NCBI GenBank assembly: GCA_964637655.1
Contig: CAZWUZ010000212.1
Coordinates: 1 to 6,611 of the forward strand
DNA length: 6,611 nt
Direction of reading: 5' to 3'
Origin: CAZWUZ01 sp964637655 [NCBI: uncultured bacterium]
GTDB taxonomy: Bacteria > DAOPZR01
The position numbers were made by a program, and so were the translations under genes. Below, piece after piece: positions 1 to 6,065 of the stretch. The notes beneath the pieces are model-generated. The model ran no database searches and was not told the DNA's origin. It worked only from the letters and a program-made list of their open reading frames with translations. Position 1 is the first letter of the stretch. Each line of letters starts with the position of its first letter.

Positions 1-513
1 CCGGATATGATAGCGCGACAGTTCCTTGGCCAGGCTCGTGGTAAATCCGCTCACCGCCGCCTTCGCCGCCGCGTAATGCACCGGCACCTCGAGAAGACGA
101 TGACCCGCCAGCGAACCGATATTGACGATCGTCCCCTGCTGGCGGTGGATCATCCCGCGCACCGCCGCGCGCGTGGTGAGGAACATGGTCTTGAGGTTTG
201 CCGCCATCATCAGGTCCCAGTCCGCCTCTTCGATCAGCGCGAACGGCATAACCTGCGTGCGCCCGGCATTGTTCACCAGCGCCGCCAGCGGCCCGCACTG
301 TTCCTCCGCGGCGGCGACCAGTTGCGCGGCCTGCGTCGCGTCGGTCAGATCGGCCGCCAGCGCCCGCGCGCCTGTTTCCGCAGCCAGCGCCTCCGCCTTG
401 TCCCGGTTGCGGTGGTAGGAGAATACCACCGTCCATCCGTCCCGCACCAGGCAGCGGACGATCGCGCTCCCGAGCGCGCCGCTCCCTCCCGTTACCAGCG
501 CTGCCTTACTCAT
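1..513 (-). CDS. FabG-type 3-oxoacyl-ACP reductase, second copy (SDR; C-terminus outside the window)
   Basis: The first 171 residues of a classical short-chain dehydrogenase/reductase are visible; the frame is open to the window edge. It begins with a Rossmann nucleotide motif, TGGSGALG (residues 8-15), followed by an Arg/Lys-containing stretch after beta-2 (YHRNRDK, 33-39), which favours NADPH. The NNAG motif is at 81-84. The catalytic triad is Ser134, Tyr147 and Lys151, with the normal 13 and 4 spacing. A full-length member is about 240 residues, so roughly 70 are missing. The ATG overlaps the ACP stop by four bases (ATGA) and follows a strong GGAGGGAGG ribosome site six bases upstream. Family knowledge suggests NADPH-dependent reduction of a 3-oxoacyl-ACP to the 3-hydroxyacyl-ACP. 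It differs clearly from the other reductase in this operon (no close residue identity beyond motifs), so it is probably not a recent duplicate. Exact substrate unknown. Confidence 0.9.
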   Translation of the reverse strand, partial: MSKAALVTGGSGALGSAIVRCLVRDGWTVVFSYHRNRDKAEALAAETGARALAADLTDATQAAQLVAAAEEQCGPLAALVNNAGRTQVMPFALIEEADWDLMMAANLKTMFLTTRAAVRGMIHRQQGTIVNIGSLAGHRLLEVPVHYAAAKAAVSGFTTSLAKELSRYHIR

Positions 514-914
514 GCTGCGCCTCCCTCCGCCTGTATCGTCTTCACCAGGTTGACGAACGTCTCCACCCGGAAGCGGCGCGGCAGTTCGGCGGTGCCCATG
601 CCGGGCCTGAACTCCTCTGCCGGCACCTCCGGCATCGCCCGCTGCAGTTCCGCCAGCGCCTCCGGCGTGTAGATGCCGCCGACCTCGAGCGGCACGGTGC
701 CCAGCGCCGCGCGCGCCTTGCGCTCGATGTTACCCGGCACGATCCGGATCGAGAACCGCCGTTCCAGCTGGAACAGCAGGTCGAGCAGGTCGAGCGAATC
801 CGCGCCAAGATCGTCGAGGATCCGGTCGCTCAGCTTGATTGTTGACGGCTCCGTGTTGAGCACCCGGCCCACGCATTCACAGACACCGGCAACGGTCTCT
901 TCATGGCTCAGCAT
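510..914 (-). CDS. Acyl carrier protein with a long C-terminal extension
   Basis: A 134-residue protein. Residues about 5-70 form an acyl carrier domain: ILDDLGADSLDLLDLLFQLE contains the DSLD motif, and Ser40 is the expected 4'-phosphopantetheine attachment site. A FERRF-like helix III region follows (FQLERRFSIRI). Ordinary FabD/FabF-partner ACPs are about 80 residues. Here about 55 more residues follow, including the stretches YTPEALAELQRAMPEVP (82-98) and RRFRVETFVNLVKTI (113-127), which look helical and soluble. The ATG at 914 was chosen because it begins exactly at the ACP domain, has GGAG six bases upstream, and overlaps the nitroreductase stop (ATGCTGA). The frame stays open far upstream, but that part lies across the nitroreductase gene and has no domain. 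It presumably carries the chain built by the neighbouring ketosynthase pair. The role of the extension is unknown; partner docking is one possibility. Confidence 0.93.
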   Translation of the reverse strand: MLSHEETVAGVCECVGRVLNTEPSTIKLSDRILDDLGADSLDLLDLLFQLERRFSIRIVPGNIERKARAALGTVPLEVGGIYTPEALAELQRAMPEVPAEEFRPGMGTAELPRRFRVETFVNLVKTIQAEGGAA

Positions 915-1525
915 AGGTATCTCCGGTATGACGCCGGCGCCTTGCGCGCGGGCGGCGTCAGTTCTTCCGCCGGATAGCCGACGGTGATCAGGCAAACCAG
1001 TTCCTGCCGTTCGTGCAGCCCGAGCAGCGGGCGCAACGCTGCTGCCGCCGCCAGCGGGCCGGTCAGGCAGCAGCTCCCGAGCCCCGCCGCCGTCGCCGCC
1101 AGCATGAGATTCTGCGCCGCCATGGCGGCAGCGGTGCGCTGGCCGGCGACCGCGACGGCATCCTCGCCCAGCAGTTCCTGCAGGAACAGTTCCGGGCGGC
1201 GGCAGGCGACCGCAATAACCGCCGGTGCCGCTGCGAACCAGGCGAAATGTTCCGCGTAGCGCCGCAGTTCCGCCAGGGCGCCGTCCGCTGCCGCATCCGC
1301 CGTCAGTTCCTGCCAGCGCGTGCGCACCGCTTCCGCCATCAGCTGCTTTGTTGCCGCGGCGGTGACGACGACAAATTCCCAGTTCTGGCGGTTGCTCGCG
1401 CTTGGCGCCCAGACCGCGGCCGCCAGCAGTTCGTCGAGCAGCGCCGCCGGCACCGGGTCGGACCGGTAGCGGCGTACCGAGCGCCGGGCGCGCAGCAGGG
1501 CCAGCGCCGCGTCGAGGCCGCTCAC
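908..1525 (-). CDS. Nitroreductase-family FMN oxidoreductase
   Basis: A 205-residue protein with the nitroreductase fold signatures in order: RARRSVRRY near the N-terminus (12-20, FMN phosphate contacts), APSASNRQNWEFVVV (40-54), a helix with AAMAAQNLMLAATAAGLGSC (133-152), and the closing strand LVCLITVGYPAE (176-187). Such enzymes bind FMN and transfer hydride from NAD(P)H, often as homodimers. The natural substrate varies widely and cannot be read from sequence. Its GTG start overlaps the ketoreductase stop by four bases (GTGA), with only a weak ribosome site, so translation probably depends on coupling. No FabI, FabK, FabL or FabV enoyl reductase is visible in the window, so a role in saturating, desaturating or otherwise oxidising the ACP-bound chain is possible, but this is inference from position alone. 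Confidence 0.88.
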   Translation of the reverse strand: MSGLDAALALLRARRSVRRYRSDPVPAALLDELLAAAVWAPSASNRQNWEFVVVTAAATKQLMAEAVRTRWQELTADAAADGALAELRRYAEHFAWFAAAPAVIAVACRRPELFLQELLGEDAVAVAGQRTAAAMAAQNLMLAATAAGLGSCCLTGPLAAAAALRPLLGLHERQELVCLITVGYPAEELTPPARKAPASYRRYLC

Positions 1526-2265
1526 AGGCCGAGCCCGCCGTCGACGGCAATGACCTGCCCGGTGAGATACGCGGCCTGCTCGCCGGCGAGAAACACGACC
1601 ACCGCGGCAACATCATCGGGTGTGCCGAAGCGCTGCACGGCGATCTCCTCGCGCAGCCGCGCGCCGTAATCGGCGCGGATGCGCGCCGACATCTCCGTCT
1701 CGATGATACCCGGCGCCACGCAGTTGACCAGCACCCCCTTGCGGCCGACTTCCTTCGCCAGCACCCGGGTCAGCGCTTCGACCCCGGCCTTGCTGGCGGC
1801 ATAATTGATCTGTCCGCGCCCGCCGTAGCGGGCGGCAATTGACGACAGGTTGATGATCCGTCCCCAGCGGTTGAGCAGCATGAATTTCGCCGCCGCCCGG
1901 CAGAGCGCGAAAGCGCCGGTCAGGTTGGCGTCGAGCACCGCCGCCCAGTCGTCGTCGGACATGCCCAGCGCCGGCGCCTCGCAGTTGCGCGCCGCGCAAT
2001 TGACGAGGATATCGAGCCGTCCGTGCGTGTTGTACAACTGTTCGCATACTGCCGCGCACTGCTGCGGGACAGCGACATCCAGTGCGACCGCTTCCGCCGC
2101 GTTGCCGGCCGCATGCAGTTCGGCAACCAGCGCTTCTGCCCGGTCGCGATGCTGACAGTAGCCGACCGCCACCCGCACGCCGGCCTGCGCCAGCTGCCGG
2201 CATACCGCGCTGCCGATTCCACCGCTGCCGCCGGCGACCAGCGCCACCCGCTGTGTTCCGCTCAT
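1522..2265 (-). CDS. FabG-type 3-oxoacyl-ACP reductase (SDR), first copy
   Basis: A complete 247-residue classical SDR. The nucleotide-binding motif is AGGSGGIG (11-18). LDVAV, the NCAA variant of the NNAG motif (89-92) and the catalytic Ser142, Tyr155 and Lys159 (in NLSSIAARYGG and YAASKAG) are all present. The C-terminal VAPGIIETEM segment and the final TGQVIAVDGGLGL are typical of FabG. It should reduce 3-oxoacyl-ACP with NADPH in the cytoplasm. Two starts are possible, GTG at 2268 and ATG at 2265. I prefer the ATG: it overlaps the ketosynthase stop by one base (TGATG) and has GAGG seven bases upstream. It lies between the ketosynthase and the nitroreductase, overlapping both. It could alternatively act on a related hydroxyacyl or alcohol substrate, but the operon context makes the ketoreductase role the likely one. 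Confidence 0.93.
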   Translation of the reverse strand: MSGTQRVALVAGGSGGIGSAVCRQLAQAGVRVAVGYCQHRDRAEALVAELHAAGNAAEAVALDVAVPQQCAAVCEQLYNTHGRLDILVNCAARNCEAPALGMSDDDWAAVLDANLTGAFALCRAAAKFMLLNRWGRIINLSSIAARYGGRGQINYAASKAGVEALTRVLAKEVGRKGVLVNCVAPGIIETEMSARIRADYGARLREEIAVQRFGTPDDVAAVVVFLAGEQAAYLTGQVIAVDGGLGL

Positions 2266-3506
2266 CACTGCACCTCACGCCGCAGCACCAGGGCCGCGTT
2301 CTGGCCGCCGAACCCGAACGAATTGCTCAGTGCGTATTCCCCGGGGCAACGGGTGCCGGGTGCCGTCACATGGCAGAGTTCGCAGCCTGCTCCGACCTGC
2401 TGCAGCGACAGGTTGGGGGGCACGATCCCCGTCTGCAGCGTCAAGACAGTCGCTGCCGCTTCGATGGCGCCCGCCGCGCCGATCAGATGTCCGGTCATCG
2501 CCTTGATCGCGCTGACCGGCACCTGCTGCCAGGTGTCGGCGAACACCGTGCGTATCGCCTGCGCCTCGTTCCGGTCGTTCAGCGGTGTGCCGGTCCCGTG
2601 CGTATTGATATGTCCGACATCCGCCGGCGCGATCCCCGCATCGGTCAGCGCGTTGCGCATGGCGCGCATCGCGCCGTCACCGGTCGGGTCGGGTGCGCTC
2701 AAACTGTGCGCGTCGAGCGATGTTGCGTAGCCGCAGATCTCGGCCAGCACCGTTTTGCCCGCCGCGCGGGCCGCCGCCAGCGGTTCGAGCACCAGCACAG
2801 CCGCGCCTTCACCGAGCACCGTGCCGACCCGCGCCGCGTCAAACGGCCGGCAGGCGCGGGCGCCGTCCTCGTTGCGTGTCGTCAGCGCTCCCAGCAGCTG
2901 GAAGCCGCCCATCCGGAGCGGGTTGAGCATTGAATCGAAGCCGCCGCATACCGCAACCTGCCACTCGCCGCTGCGGATCGCGCGGAACCCGTGGCCGATC
3001 GCCTGGGTTCCGGCCGCGCAGGCCGCGCAGTTGACCAGCGTGCGCCCCGGCCGGCCGTATGCGTCACCCAGCAGACGCACGGCACTGTCGAGCGGTATCT
3101 GCAGCGGCGATCCGTCGCCGTTCAGGCTGCGGCGCGCCACGGCGGCAAAATCCGGCTTGCCGCCGGCAATGATCTTTCCCAGGTCGAAGATTTCCAGACC
3201 GGTGCCGAGATGCAGCAGTGTTTCCGCGGTGAAGCGCTCCTGCCCGGCCTGGACCAGCGCTTCGCCGGCCGCGGCAAAGGCAAAGCCGATCTTCGGATCG
3301 AGCGCCGCCAGCGGCCGCACTGCTTCCGGCAGTTCCGGCAGCTGTTTCACTTCTCCGGCCAGGCGCGCGGCAAAAGTCGAGGCGTCAAACCGCGTGAGCG
3401 GCGCGATGCCGCTTCTTCCGTCGGCGAGCGCCGCCCGGAACGCCGGACCGCCGTTGCCGACGGGCGAGATCACGCCGAGCCCGGTCACCGCCACGCGCCG
3501 GTTCAC
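2265..3506 (-). CDS. 3-oxoacyl-ACP synthase, FabF (KAS II) type, catalytically complete
   Basis: A 413-residue elongating ketosynthase of normal length. It starts VNRRVAVTGLGVISPVG, a standard KS N-terminus. The nucleophile is Cys163 in NCAACAAGT. The second-half residues are His303 in NTHGTGTPLND, Lys335 and His340 in IKAMTGHLIGAAG, and the protein closes with SNSFGFGGQNAALVL. This gives the full Cys-His-Lys-His set for decarboxylative Claisen condensation of malonyl-ACP with an acyl-ACP. The chosen GTG at 3506 overlaps the stop of the preceding KS-like gene by four bases (GTGA). An upstream in-frame ATG at 3548 would add 14 residues with no KS homology. It sits directly after a KS-like protein without catalytic residues, the order seen for KS-alpha/KS-beta pairs, so a heterodimer is likely. 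Chain length and starter unit cannot be predicted. Confidence 0.95.
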   Translation of the reverse strand: MNRRVAVTGLGVISPVGNGGPAFRAALADGRSGIAPLTRFDASTFAARLAGEVKQLPELPEAVRPLAALDPKIGFAFAAAGEALVQAGQERFTAETLLHLGTGLEIFDLGKIIAGGKPDFAAVARRSLNGDGSPLQIPLDSAVRLLGDAYGRPGRTLVNCAACAAGTQAIGHGFRAIRSGEWQVAVCGGFDSMLNPLRMGGFQLLGALTTRNEDGARACRPFDAARVGTVLGEGAAVLVLEPLAAARAAGKTVLAEICGYATSLDAHSLSAPDPTGDGAMRAMRNALTDAGIAPADVGHINTHGTGTPLNDRNEAQAIRTVFADTWQQVPVSAIKAMTGHLIGAAGAIEAAATVLTLQTGIVPPNLSLQQVGAGCELCHVTAPGTRCPGEYALSNSFGFGGQNAALVLRREVQ

Positions 3507-4447
3507 GGCCGCCCCAGTTTCGCGCTGAAGGTCTGCCCGTCGCCGCAAGCCATGGTCATGCCCGGCTCGCCGGCAAGGGCGGTCAGCGCCAGCATCACCG
3601 CCGGCGCCGCGGCAAAACTCTGTCCGCAGCGCATGGCGAGCGGATCGGCAGCCGGTTCAGACGACTGCGCCAGTTTCAGGTTGCGCACCAGCGCGTACGG
3701 TTGCCGTCCCGCGGCCTGCGCCGCTGCCGCGCGCTCGATGATGAGGTAGGCGGCGGCTGAGGCGGGCACTTCGCCGTCATGCAGCAGGCCCGCCTGGCGC
3801 AGGTAGACAAACGTGGCGGGCTGGGCCGGAGTGTCGGCCGCGCCGGCTACCGCACAATCGACTTCACCGTCTGTCACCGCACGCCACGCTTCGTACAACG
3901 CTGCCGCCGTCTGTGCCGCCCACGGCGTGAGGATAAGGTTGGGGCCCTTGATCCCCTCGATGATCGAGATCAGGCAGGGGGGCATGTTGGGCAGGATGCG
4001 GAACGACAGCAGCGGGTTGGTCGCCGCCAGGCCATCACGCCCGAGACATACCGTCGAGAAGATTCCGTGTTCGTCCACGGAATGCTCAACCGTCGTTGCC
4101 ACTTCCGACAGATTGGCCGCTGCCAGGCCGCTGCCGGCATAGAGACCTATCCGCTCCGCCGCGTAACGGCCGATAATGCCGGCATCGGCTATCGCCGCGT
4201 GCGCGGCGGCGCAGCCGAGCACCGCGGCCGGAGACATGTATTTGAGCATGCGCCGGTTGCCGGTCATGGTGCCGGCATCGAAGGCCGGCGGTTGCGCGAC
4301 CGGCGCCGCCGCCAGCGGGGTTTCCGCCAGTTCCGGCAGCGGCGCGCGCGGCGCAACCGTGCCGGCCCGCCAGGCCGCGAGATTGTCCGCGGCCGTCACT
4401 CCCAGCGGCGTCAGCAGGCCGATGCCGGTGATGGCGATCTCAGTCAC
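3503..4447 (-). CDS. Degenerate ketosynthase-like protein (chain-length-factor type), shortened
   Basis: A 314-residue protein of the thiolase/KS fold that cannot condense. The N-terminus EIAITGIGLLTPLGV matches KS proteins, as do ILPNMPP (151-157) and GIKGPNLILT (165-174). The nucleophile region, however, reads TPWAAQT (174-180) with no cysteine. The HGTGT-D and K-GH elements of the second half are absent. The tail FAAAPAVMLALTALAG and CGDGQTFSAKL resembles the very end of a KS, so about 100 residues appear to be deleted internally. KS-beta or chain-length factors pair with an active KS and shape the substrate tunnel; that role is inferred. GTG at 4447 was chosen because the KS homology begins there, GGGAG lies ten bases upstream, and it overlaps the dehydratase end by eight bases. 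An upstream ATG at 4501 would add 18 residues lying wholly inside the dehydratase gene. Confidence 0.87.
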   Translation of the reverse strand: MTEIAITGIGLLTPLGVTAADNLAAWRAGTVAPRAPLPELAETPLAAAPVAQPPAFDAGTMTGNRRMLKYMSPAAVLGCAAAHAAIADAGIIGRYAAERIGLYAGSGLAAANLSEVATTVEHSVDEHGIFSTVCLGRDGLAATNPLLSFRILPNMPPCLISIIEGIKGPNLILTPWAAQTAAALYEAWRAVTDGEVDCAVAGAADTPAQPATFVYLRQAGLLHDGEVPASAAAYLIIERAAAAQAAGRQPYALVRNLKLAQSSEPAADPLAMRCGQSFAAAPAVMLALTALAGEPGMTMACGDGQTFSAKLGRP

Positions 4448-4907
4448 GCGCCGACGGCTCCCGCAGCCAGAGTGCCAGCAGTTCCGCCCGCCGCTCATCA
4501 AGCAGCGGCTGGTCGATCTGGTGGAAGGAAAAGAGCAGGCGGCATTCCGCTACCGTTTTGCCGTCGCGCTGCGCCTGCACTACGGCCGTGGCCCCGGCGT
4601 CGTTGGCCGATTCCACCGCTGCCCGGTAGGTGAGCGTGTCGCCGGGATAGACCGGGAGGCGGAACTTGGCGCGGTCGACCAGCGACAGCAGCGCCTTGCG
4701 GTTGCGCCCGGTGCGCTGCCGCTCCCCTTCCTCGATCAGCAGTCCCGACAACTGCGCCATCCCCTCGAGCAGCAGCACGCCGGGCATGATCGGCTTGAGC
4801 GGAAAATGATCGTCAAAGTAATCTTCAGACAGGGCAACGTTCTTCACCGCCGTCGCCTGCCGTCCCGGCTCCCACTGCGTTATCCTGTCGATCAGGAAGA
4901 AGCGCAT
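4440..4907 (-). CDS. FabZ-type 3-hydroxyacyl-ACP dehydratase (hotdog fold)
   Basis: A 155-residue single-hotdog protein, the usual FabZ length. It opens FFLIDRITQWEPG, the FabZ entry strand. The active-site region is YFDDHFPLKPIMPGVLLLEG, with His34 and Glu48 separated by 14 residues as in FabZ. Glu rather than Asp at the second position fits FabZ rather than FabA, so isomerase activity is not expected. The strand SLVDRAKFRLPVYPGDTL (74-91) is also typical. It should dehydrate 3-hydroxyacyl-ACP to trans-2-enoyl-ACP. It begins 13 bases after the membrane-protein stop, the largest gap in the operon, with GAGG 11 bases before the ATG. Its end overlaps the KS-like gene by eight bases. Confidence 0.93.
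   Translation of the reverse strand: MRFFLIDRITQWEPGRQATAVKNVALSEDYFDDHFPLKPIMPGVLLLEGMAQLSGLLIEEGERQRTGRNRKALLSLVDRAKFRLPVYPGDTLTYRAAVESANDAGATAVVQAQRDGKTVAECRLLFSFHQIDQPLLDERRAELLALWLREPSARD
4458..4462 (-). promoter_or_regulatory. Ribosome binding site deciding the KS-like gene start
   Basis: GGGAG on the minus strand lies ten bases before the GTG at 4447. It supports that start over the in-frame ATG at 4501. It is inside the coding end of the dehydratase gene, consistent with coupled translation. Confidence 0.5.
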
Positions 4908-4920
4908 GCTGGTCTTCGCC

Positions 4921-5373
4921 TCACGTGCCGGCCGGAACGTTCCGGTCGAGGTATTTGATCCCGATGGCGGCGACGAACATACCGATCATCGCGCCGTTGG
5001 CCATCGTCGCCAGGTAGACGATAACGATGCCGGCCAGCGCCGCCGACAGGTGGTTGGAGGCGATCAGCAGCGTCAGGGGAGGGACCAGCGCCACCGCGAT
5101 GCCGACCGCCGCGCCGATCAGCGCCCCGTCGAGCCGGGTGGCCGGCCCCGCGGCGGAACGGTGCTTGATCAGCCAGAGCCGTATGCCGTAGTCGTTGGCA
5201 AACGCGCCCAGCGCGCCGCCGCCGATGACCGACAGCAGCAGACGCAGCAGGTACACCTCGCGGAACGGGATGGTCAGGCCCAGCACGATGAAGAAGGCCA
5301 GCGTCGGCACGATGCAGAACAGGGCGCCGATCAGTTTCGCCCGCCGGATGTAAAAATCACAGAGTGCTTTCAC
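4921..5373 (-). CDS. Small integral membrane protein of unknown function, four predicted helices
   Basis: A 150-residue protein I do not recognise. Hydrophobic segments lie at about 14-35, 41-58, 82-106 and 110-138. Short charged stretches separate them (FYIRRAK at the start, WLIKHRSAAGPATRLD in the middle, KYLDRNVP at the end). By the positive-inside rule the N-terminus, the central loop and the C-terminus should be cytoplasmic. Several helices are glycine-rich (VIGGGALGAF, ALIGAAVGIAV, NGAMIGMFVAAIG), which suggests close helix packing. No enzyme or transporter motif is visible. The GTG start overlaps the regulator's stop by one base (TAGTG) and is preceded by GGAGG at ideal spacing, so it is made together with the regulator. 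It could be a membrane partner of the regulator or of the lipid enzymes; neither is shown by the sequence. Confidence 0.8.
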   Translation of the reverse strand: MKALCDFYIRRAKLIGALFCIVPTLAFFIVLGLTIPFREVYLLRLLLSVIGGGALGAFANDYGIRLWLIKHRSAAGPATRLDGALIGAAVGIAVALVPPLTLLIASNHLSAALAGIVIVYLATMANGAMIGMFVAAIGIKYLDRNVPAGT

Positions 5374-6029
5374 TATACCCCTCCCTTGCGGTCAACAACG
5401 TGTTGTGATGCCTCGCGATGATGCAGTATCAGTTCCTCCACCATCTGCGGGTCCGTGGTCGCCACGAAACCCGGCGCCCACATGTTCTTGCCGTGGAAAT
5501 GGAGCGGATGACAGACCCCCAGCGCCAGCGTCGCGTTTTTCAGGTTGCGCACGATGCGTTCCGGCGAATGGTCGGGTGACGCGAGCAGGCTGATGATGAA
5601 GCCGTCGGCACTGATCTCCAGTTTGCGGATTTCCCAGTCATGCTCACGGCAGACCCGGCGCAGCTGCTTATCCAGTTCGTCAGCGATCTTCTCCTGGAAA
5701 AACGGGTACCCCTTGCGCGTGCGACAGGCAATAATGATCGGCAGGTAGGCAAAGTAGTGCTGGCTGGCCCAGATCTTCTTCTTCAGTGCGGTAATTATGG
5801 TGGTGCGCTGCCCCGGCGCGTGCAGCAGGCGGATCGAGCGGGCCCGGTCGGGCGTACGCTGGATATACCCCTTCTTTTCCAGCGCCAGCAGGTGGGAACG
5901 TATGCCGTTCGGGTTGGGAATGCTGAAGCGCTCCCCGATCTCCATCAGCGTGGGCGCCACCGCCCGTTCCGCGATCCGGCTCTGGATGAAGGTCAGGATT
6001 TCCTGCTGCCGGGCCGTCAGCGCTTCCAT
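5373..6029 (-). CDS. LexA DNA-binding domain fused to a catalytically dead Y1 (IS200/RAYT-like) transposase domain; probable repressor
   Basis: A 218-residue two-domain protein. Residues 1-69 closely follow the LexA winged helix: it opens ALTARQQEIL, has PT-MEIGERF before the recognition helix, and closes with ALEKKGYIQR and ARSIRLL. Compared with E. coli LexA, the recognition helix has Asn39, Gly42, Arg44 and Ser45 in place of Ser, Ala, Glu and Glu. The self-cleaving S24 peptidase domain is absent. Residues about 88-204 instead follow the Y1 transposase pattern: KGYPFFQEKIADEL, REHDWEIRKLEI, SPERIVRNLKN, and MWAPGFVATT near the end. The HUH site, normally D-H-V-H, reads D142-G-F-I. The helix that should hold the nucleophilic tyrosine has Leu200 (EELILHH). 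No strand transfer is therefore expected. The ATG sits about 30 bases below a perfect promoter, after an AAAGGG site. Inference: a repressor using the Y1 fold for dimerisation or hairpin binding. Confidence 0.85.
   Translation of the reverse strand: MEALTARQQEILTFIQSRIAERAVAPTLMEIGERFSIPNPNGIRSHLLALEKKGYIQRTPDRARSIRLLHAPGQRTTIITALKKKIWASQHYFAYLPIIIACRTRKGYPFFQEKIADELDKQLRRVCREHDWEIRKLEISADGFIISLLASPDHSPERIVRNLKNATLALGVCHPLHFHGKNMWAPGFVATTDPQMVEELILHHREASQHVVDRKGGV
5378..5387 (-). promoter_or_regulatory. Strong ribosome binding site for the membrane-protein gene
   Basis: AAGGGAGGGG on the minus strand contains a full GGAGG core six bases before the GTG at 5373. It lies inside the last codons of the regulator gene and fixes the GTG as the start. 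Confidence 0.7.
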
Positions 6030-6043
6030 ACCGCCCTTTCAAC

Positions 6044-6062
6044 TACTGTCATTATTTACACC
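6044..6062 (-). promoter_or_regulatory. LexA-like operator 2, at the predicted transcription start
   Basis: The minus strand reads GGTGTA-N7-ACAGTA, containing GTGT-N8-ACAG, one base from the E. coli LexA core CTGT-N8-ACAG. It is a near-copy of the box 26 bp upstream and covers the expected start at about 6059, so binding should block initiation. The likely binder is the adjacent LexA-domain protein; this is inferred. Confidence 0.7.
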
Positions 6063-6065
6063 CTT

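Noticed and set aside
915-1616. N-terminal extension of the ACP reading frame to 1616
   Set aside because: It runs across the nitroreductase gene in another frame, has an Arg/Gly/Ala-rich composition and no domain. The ACP domain and its ribosome site begin at 914.
1013-1669. Long plus-strand open frame opposite the nitroreductase and reductase genes
   Set aside because: Its Arg/Pro/Gln-rich composition and lack of domains mark it as an antisense shadow of well-supported minus-strand genes in GC-rich DNA. The same applies to plus-strand frames at 7-672, 2082-2933, 2991-3749, 3779-4633 and 4176-4958.
3507-3548. ATG at 3548 as the start of the active ketosynthase
   Set aside because: It would add 14 residues without KS homology inside the preceding gene; the GTG at 3506 gives the standard N-terminus and a four-base overlap.
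4448-4501. ATG at 4501 as the start of the KS-like protein
   Set aside because: The added 18 residues (Cys, Arg, Ser, Gly-rich) do not match KS proteins and lie inside the dehydratase gene; GTG 4447 has its own ribosome site.
5488-5508. His-rich HPLHFHG stretch (residues 174-180) of the LexA-Y1 protein as a replacement metal or HUH site
   Set aside because: It lies near the tyrosine-helix side of the domain, not at the HUH strand, and three histidines in a loop are not evidence of catalysis without a structure.
5373-6029. The regulator as the organism's normal SOS LexA
   Set aside because: It has no S24 peptidase domain (no cleavage site or Ser-Lys dyad), and its recognition helix differs from that of E. 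coli LexA.
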